Of a stretch of DNA of 13,784 bases, positions 12,382 through 13,784 are shown piece by piece. Made by a program: the position numbers and the translations under genes. The notes below the pieces were generated by a model, which saw only the letters and a program-made list of their open reading frames with translations, was not told the DNA's origin and searched no databases. Positions within the stretch are counted from its first letter, which is position 1; each line of letters starts with the position of its first letter. This DNA comes from Pseudomonadota bacterium (GTDB taxonomy: Bacteria > Pseudomonadota > Gammaproteobacteria > SZUA-229). The DNA lies in the NCBI GenBank assembly GCA_015222915.1, contig JADFWE010000047.1:1-13784 (forward strand). The letters run 5' to 3'.

Positions 12382-12425
12382 AAAAAGGCCGAGATACACT
12401 GCTGTTTTTAGCAGTGTATCCAGCC
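12382..12425 (-). terminator. Partial terminator (attenuator) between rplL and rpoB
   Basis: On the minus strand GATACACTGCT pairs perfectly with AGCAGTGTATC, an 11-base-pair stem around an AAAAAC loop (12393-12420). An outer GGC/GCC closes the base, and a TTTTT tract (12386-12382) follows directly. It begins about 38 bases past the rplL stop. In E. coli an attenuator at this position stops most transcripts and lets a minority read into rpoBC, setting polymerase below ribosomal protein output. No promoter is evident before rpoB, so partial read-through is the likely mode here too. Confidence 0.85.
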
Positions 12426-12462
12426 TGAACCGTCGCTGATCCGATCAATCAGCGTAGCGCTA

Positions 12463-12840
12463 CTATTTAAGTTCGACAGATGCGCCAGCTTCTTCAAGTT
12501 GCTTCTGTACTTCTTCAGCTTCACCTTTGCTTGCAGCTTCTTTAACAGTAGTAGGCGCGCCTTCTACTGCGTCTTTCGCTTCTTTCAGACCTAAGCCAGT
12601 GATCGCACGAACAGCTTTAATAACGGCAACTTTGTTAGCGCCAAAACTTGTTAATACGACATCAAACTCGTCTTTGACAGCAGCAGCTTCACCAGCGTCA
12701 CCGCCAGCAGCAGGCGCAGCAGCTACAGCAGCCGCTGCAGATACACCAAATTTTTCTTCCATTGCTTCGATAAGCTCAACAACTTCCATTACGGTCATAC
12801 TTGAAATAGTTTCTAGAATATCGTCTTTAGAAACAGCCAT
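12463..12840 (-). CDS. rplL: 50S ribosomal protein L7/L12
   Basis: L12 forms the flexible stalk dimers of the 50S subunit, which recruit and stimulate the translational GTPases EF-G, EF-Tu, IF2 and RF3. The product is 125 aa (E. coli 121). The N-terminal dimerisation domain is about residues 1-32 ([20 protein letters not shown]). The hinge at 33-56 is rich in Ala and Gly. The C-terminal factor-binding domain is 57-125, with [20 protein letters not shown] at its core and a [20 protein letters not shown] end. The ATG at 12840 has GGAG about 8 bases upstream. The stop is TAG. It lies 59 bases after rplJ, and a terminator-like hairpin follows it. Stalk protein is needed in several copies per ribosome, which fits the attenuation placed after this gene. 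Confidence 0.99.
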   Translation of the reverse strand: MAVSKDDILETISSMTVMEVVELIEAMEEKFGVSAAAAVAAAPAAGGDAGEAAAVKDEFDVVLTSFGANKVAVIKAVRAITGLGLKEAKDAVEGAPTTVKEAASKGEAEEVQKQLEEAGASVELK

Positions 12841-12899
12841 GATAATTCTCCGGTTAAATATTAAATATAAATTTTAAAGATATAAAGTAGCGTTGGTTA

Positions 12900-13430
12900 C
12901 TACGAATTAGCCTCTTTTTGATCACGTACAGCAGCCACAGTGCGAACCATTTTCGCAGGGACTTCGTTGATTGTACGAACAAGTTTCTCAGTAGGCGCTT
13001 TCATCACTGCCATCAACATTGCAATCGCCTGATCGCGTGTTGGCAATTTAGATAAAGCCTCCAGCTGTTCGATAGGTAAAACTTCACCACCAATAGCAAT
13101 AACCCTGGCGATCAGTTTGTCATTATCTTTTGAAAAACCCTTGATGAGACGAGCGGCTGCACCTGGATCTTCCTGTGAGAACGCCATGATCAGCGGTCCG
13201 ACAAGTGATTCCTGCATACACTCAAACTCAGTACCTTCAACTGCACGTCTGACCAGTGTGTTCTTGGCAACACGAAGATAAACACCTTCTTTACGTGCCT
13301 GAACACGTAGGTCGGTCATCTCATCAACGGTCATGCCACGGTATTCAGCTGCTACAGCTGAAAGCGCACTGGCGGCAATCGTAGAAACTTCAGCGACAAT
13401 AGTTTTCTTGCTCTCAAGATTTAGTGCCAC
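12900..13430 (-). CDS. rplJ: 50S ribosomal protein L10
   Basis: L10 anchors the L7/L12 dimers to 23S rRNA at the base of the stalk; the L10-L12 complex also represses its own mRNA in E. coli. The product is 176 aa (E. coli 165). The N-terminal rRNA-binding domain is recognisable from ALNLESKKTIVAEVS through EYRGMTVDEMTDLRVQAR, then LRVAKNTLVRRAVEGTEFE and VGPLIMAFSQEDPGAAARL. The C-terminal helical segment that binds L12 follows (RDQAIAMLMAVMKAPTEKLV). The start is GTG at 13430-13428. It is chosen because it yields the family N-terminus and has AGGAG (13438-13442) 7 bases upstream. The stop is TAG. It is the first gene of the rif unit in this window; rplK and rplA would be expected to the right of the edge. 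Confidence 0.98.
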   Translation of the reverse strand: MALNLESKKTIVAEVSTIAASALSAVAAEYRGMTVDEMTDLRVQARKEGVYLRVAKNTLVRRAVEGTEFECMQESLVGPLIMAFSQEDPGAAARLIKGFSKDNDKLIARVIAIGGEVLPIEQLEALSKLPTRDQAIAMLMAVMKAPTEKLVRTINEVPAKMVRTVAAVRDQKEANS

Positions 13431-13507
13431 TATAGCTCTCCTGTTAAAGCCGGAATTAATAATTCAAGTATTAATAATTTAAAGTTCAAACCATTAACCC
13501 AGCCAAG

Positions 13508-13534
13508 TAAAACAAGTCACACGACATGTGTGAC
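13508..13534 (-). terminator. Terminator-like hairpin in the rplJ leader
   Basis: On the minus strand GTCACAC pairs with GTGTGAC around a 5-base loop, with two possible G-U pairs extending the base. It is followed by TTGTTTTAC, an imperfect U-tract. It lies between the L10-leader-like RNA and the rplJ ribosome binding site. It could be a transcription attenuator or simply part of the regulated leader fold. Confidence 0.45.
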
Positions 13535-13576
13535 CCATACAAAGGTGCTCCCCTCTTTATTATCAAGGCGAGATTC

Positions 13577-13642
13577 ACCATCTACGTAGGAAATTAAATA
13601 AACCTCTCCGGAATCACTTCCATCAGGATCTACACCTACGGT
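13577..13642 (-). ncRNA. L10 leader (ribosomal protein autoregulatory RNA)
   Basis: The rplJ mRNA leader in many bacteria carries a structured site bound by the L10-L12 complex, which then blocks rplJ translation. Here, on the minus strand, ACC-GTAGG (13642-13635) pairs with CCTAC (13590-13586) and, after a 6-base GTAGAT bulge, GGT (13579-13577). An internal hairpin GGAA-GTGA-TTCC (13610-13621) is capped by a GNRA tetraloop. The bulged, kinked helix plus GNRA hairpin and the position about 150 bases before rplJ fit the L10 leader family. Recognition is by pattern, not by a covariance search. Confidence 0.7.
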
Positions 13643-13710
13643 CTCTGACGACACCGATGAGTTATTCACTTACTCGGCTGTCAAATCTTCGCCACAACCC
13701 TGCACGCAGG

Positions 13711-13741
13711 ATTACAACAAATTCGCTATCGAAGCTGTCAT
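13711..13741 (-). promoter_or_regulatory. Weak candidate promoter for rplJL
   Basis: ATGACA (13741-13736) and TGTAAT (13716-13711) each match 5 of 6 consensus bases, but the spacer is 19 bases, longer than ideal. In E. coli a major promoter lies between rplA and rplJ, so one is expected here. The alternative TTGACA at 13684-13679 has no good -10 box at 16-18 bases. Confidence 0.3.
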
Positions 13742-13756
13742 GGCGAAAAAAACGCC
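13742..13756 (-). other. T-tract within a GGCG/CGCC repeat near the right edge
   Basis: On the minus strand GGCG is followed by seven T and then CGCC. Two readings are possible: a small 4-base-pair hairpin with a T7 loop, or the 3' half and U-tract of a terminator whose 5' arm lies beyond the window. The rest of the last 40 bases shows no recognisable coding sequence. Confidence 0.3.
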
Positions 13757-13784
13757 GGTGATCCAACTACGATATGTATATCTC

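Noticed and set aside
13679..13684. Perfect TTGACA upstream of the L10 leader
   Set aside because: No acceptable -10 hexamer occurs at 16-18 bases downstream, so it is not called as a promoter.
13713..13784. Minus-strand frame open from the right edge for about 23 codons (ending FFAMTASIANLL)
   Set aside because: It could look like the end of an upstream gene, but it does not resemble the L1 C-terminus, SecE or NusG, and it overlaps the T-tract and candidate promoter. It is too short to support.

Overview
The window is a stretch of core information-processing genes from a gammaproteobacterial chromosome. All genes lie on the minus strand. In transcription order (right to left) they are rplJ (L10), rplL (L7/L12), rpoB, rpoC, rpsL (S12), rpsG (S7), fusA (EF-G) and the first 28 codons of tuf (EF-Tu), which runs off the left edge. 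The proteins match the gammaproteobacterial forms closely: S12 is 124 aa and S7 156 aa, and RpoC has the same residue numbering as the E. coli protein through its active site. RpoB and RpoC carry the proteobacterial insertions. Base composition is roughly balanced, and no codon-use break or foreign segment is visible. The species cannot be named from the window. The rif genes (rplJL-rpoBC) are joined directly to the str genes (rpsL-rpsG-fusA-tuf). Pseudomonas and many other bacteria have this order; E. coli has the two clusters apart.

Two transcription units are suggested. In the first, about 350 bases lie upstream of rplJ. They hold an L10-leader-like RNA (13577-13642), then a terminator-like hairpin (13508-13534), then an AU-rich stretch and the rplJ ribosome binding site. 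After rplJ and rplL comes a clear hairpin plus U-tract (12382-12425) in the 273-base gap before rpoB, placed like the E. coli attenuator that lowers RNA polymerase output relative to ribosomal protein output. rpoB and rpoC follow, and two hairpins sit just past the rpoC stop. In the second unit, a near-consensus sigma-70 promoter (TTGACA, 17-base spacer, TAGAAT; 3487-3515) drives rpsL-rpsG-fusA-tuf. Its leader of about 155 nt has, near its predicted 5' end, three tandem 12-base repeats that fold into one long imperfect hairpin. I do not recognise this element.

Together the genes supply the ribosomal stalk (L10, L12), the two large RNA polymerase subunits, two small-subunit proteins and the two main elongation factors. 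No mobile element, CRISPR array, tRNA, rRNA or defence gene is present. The protein-coding part is ordinary housekeeping. The points worth a second look are in the non-coding gaps (rpsL leader hairpin, rpsG-fusA hairpin, rplJ leader), a segment of about 22 residues in RpoB absent from the E. coli protein, and the frequent use of TAG stops in highly expressed genes.
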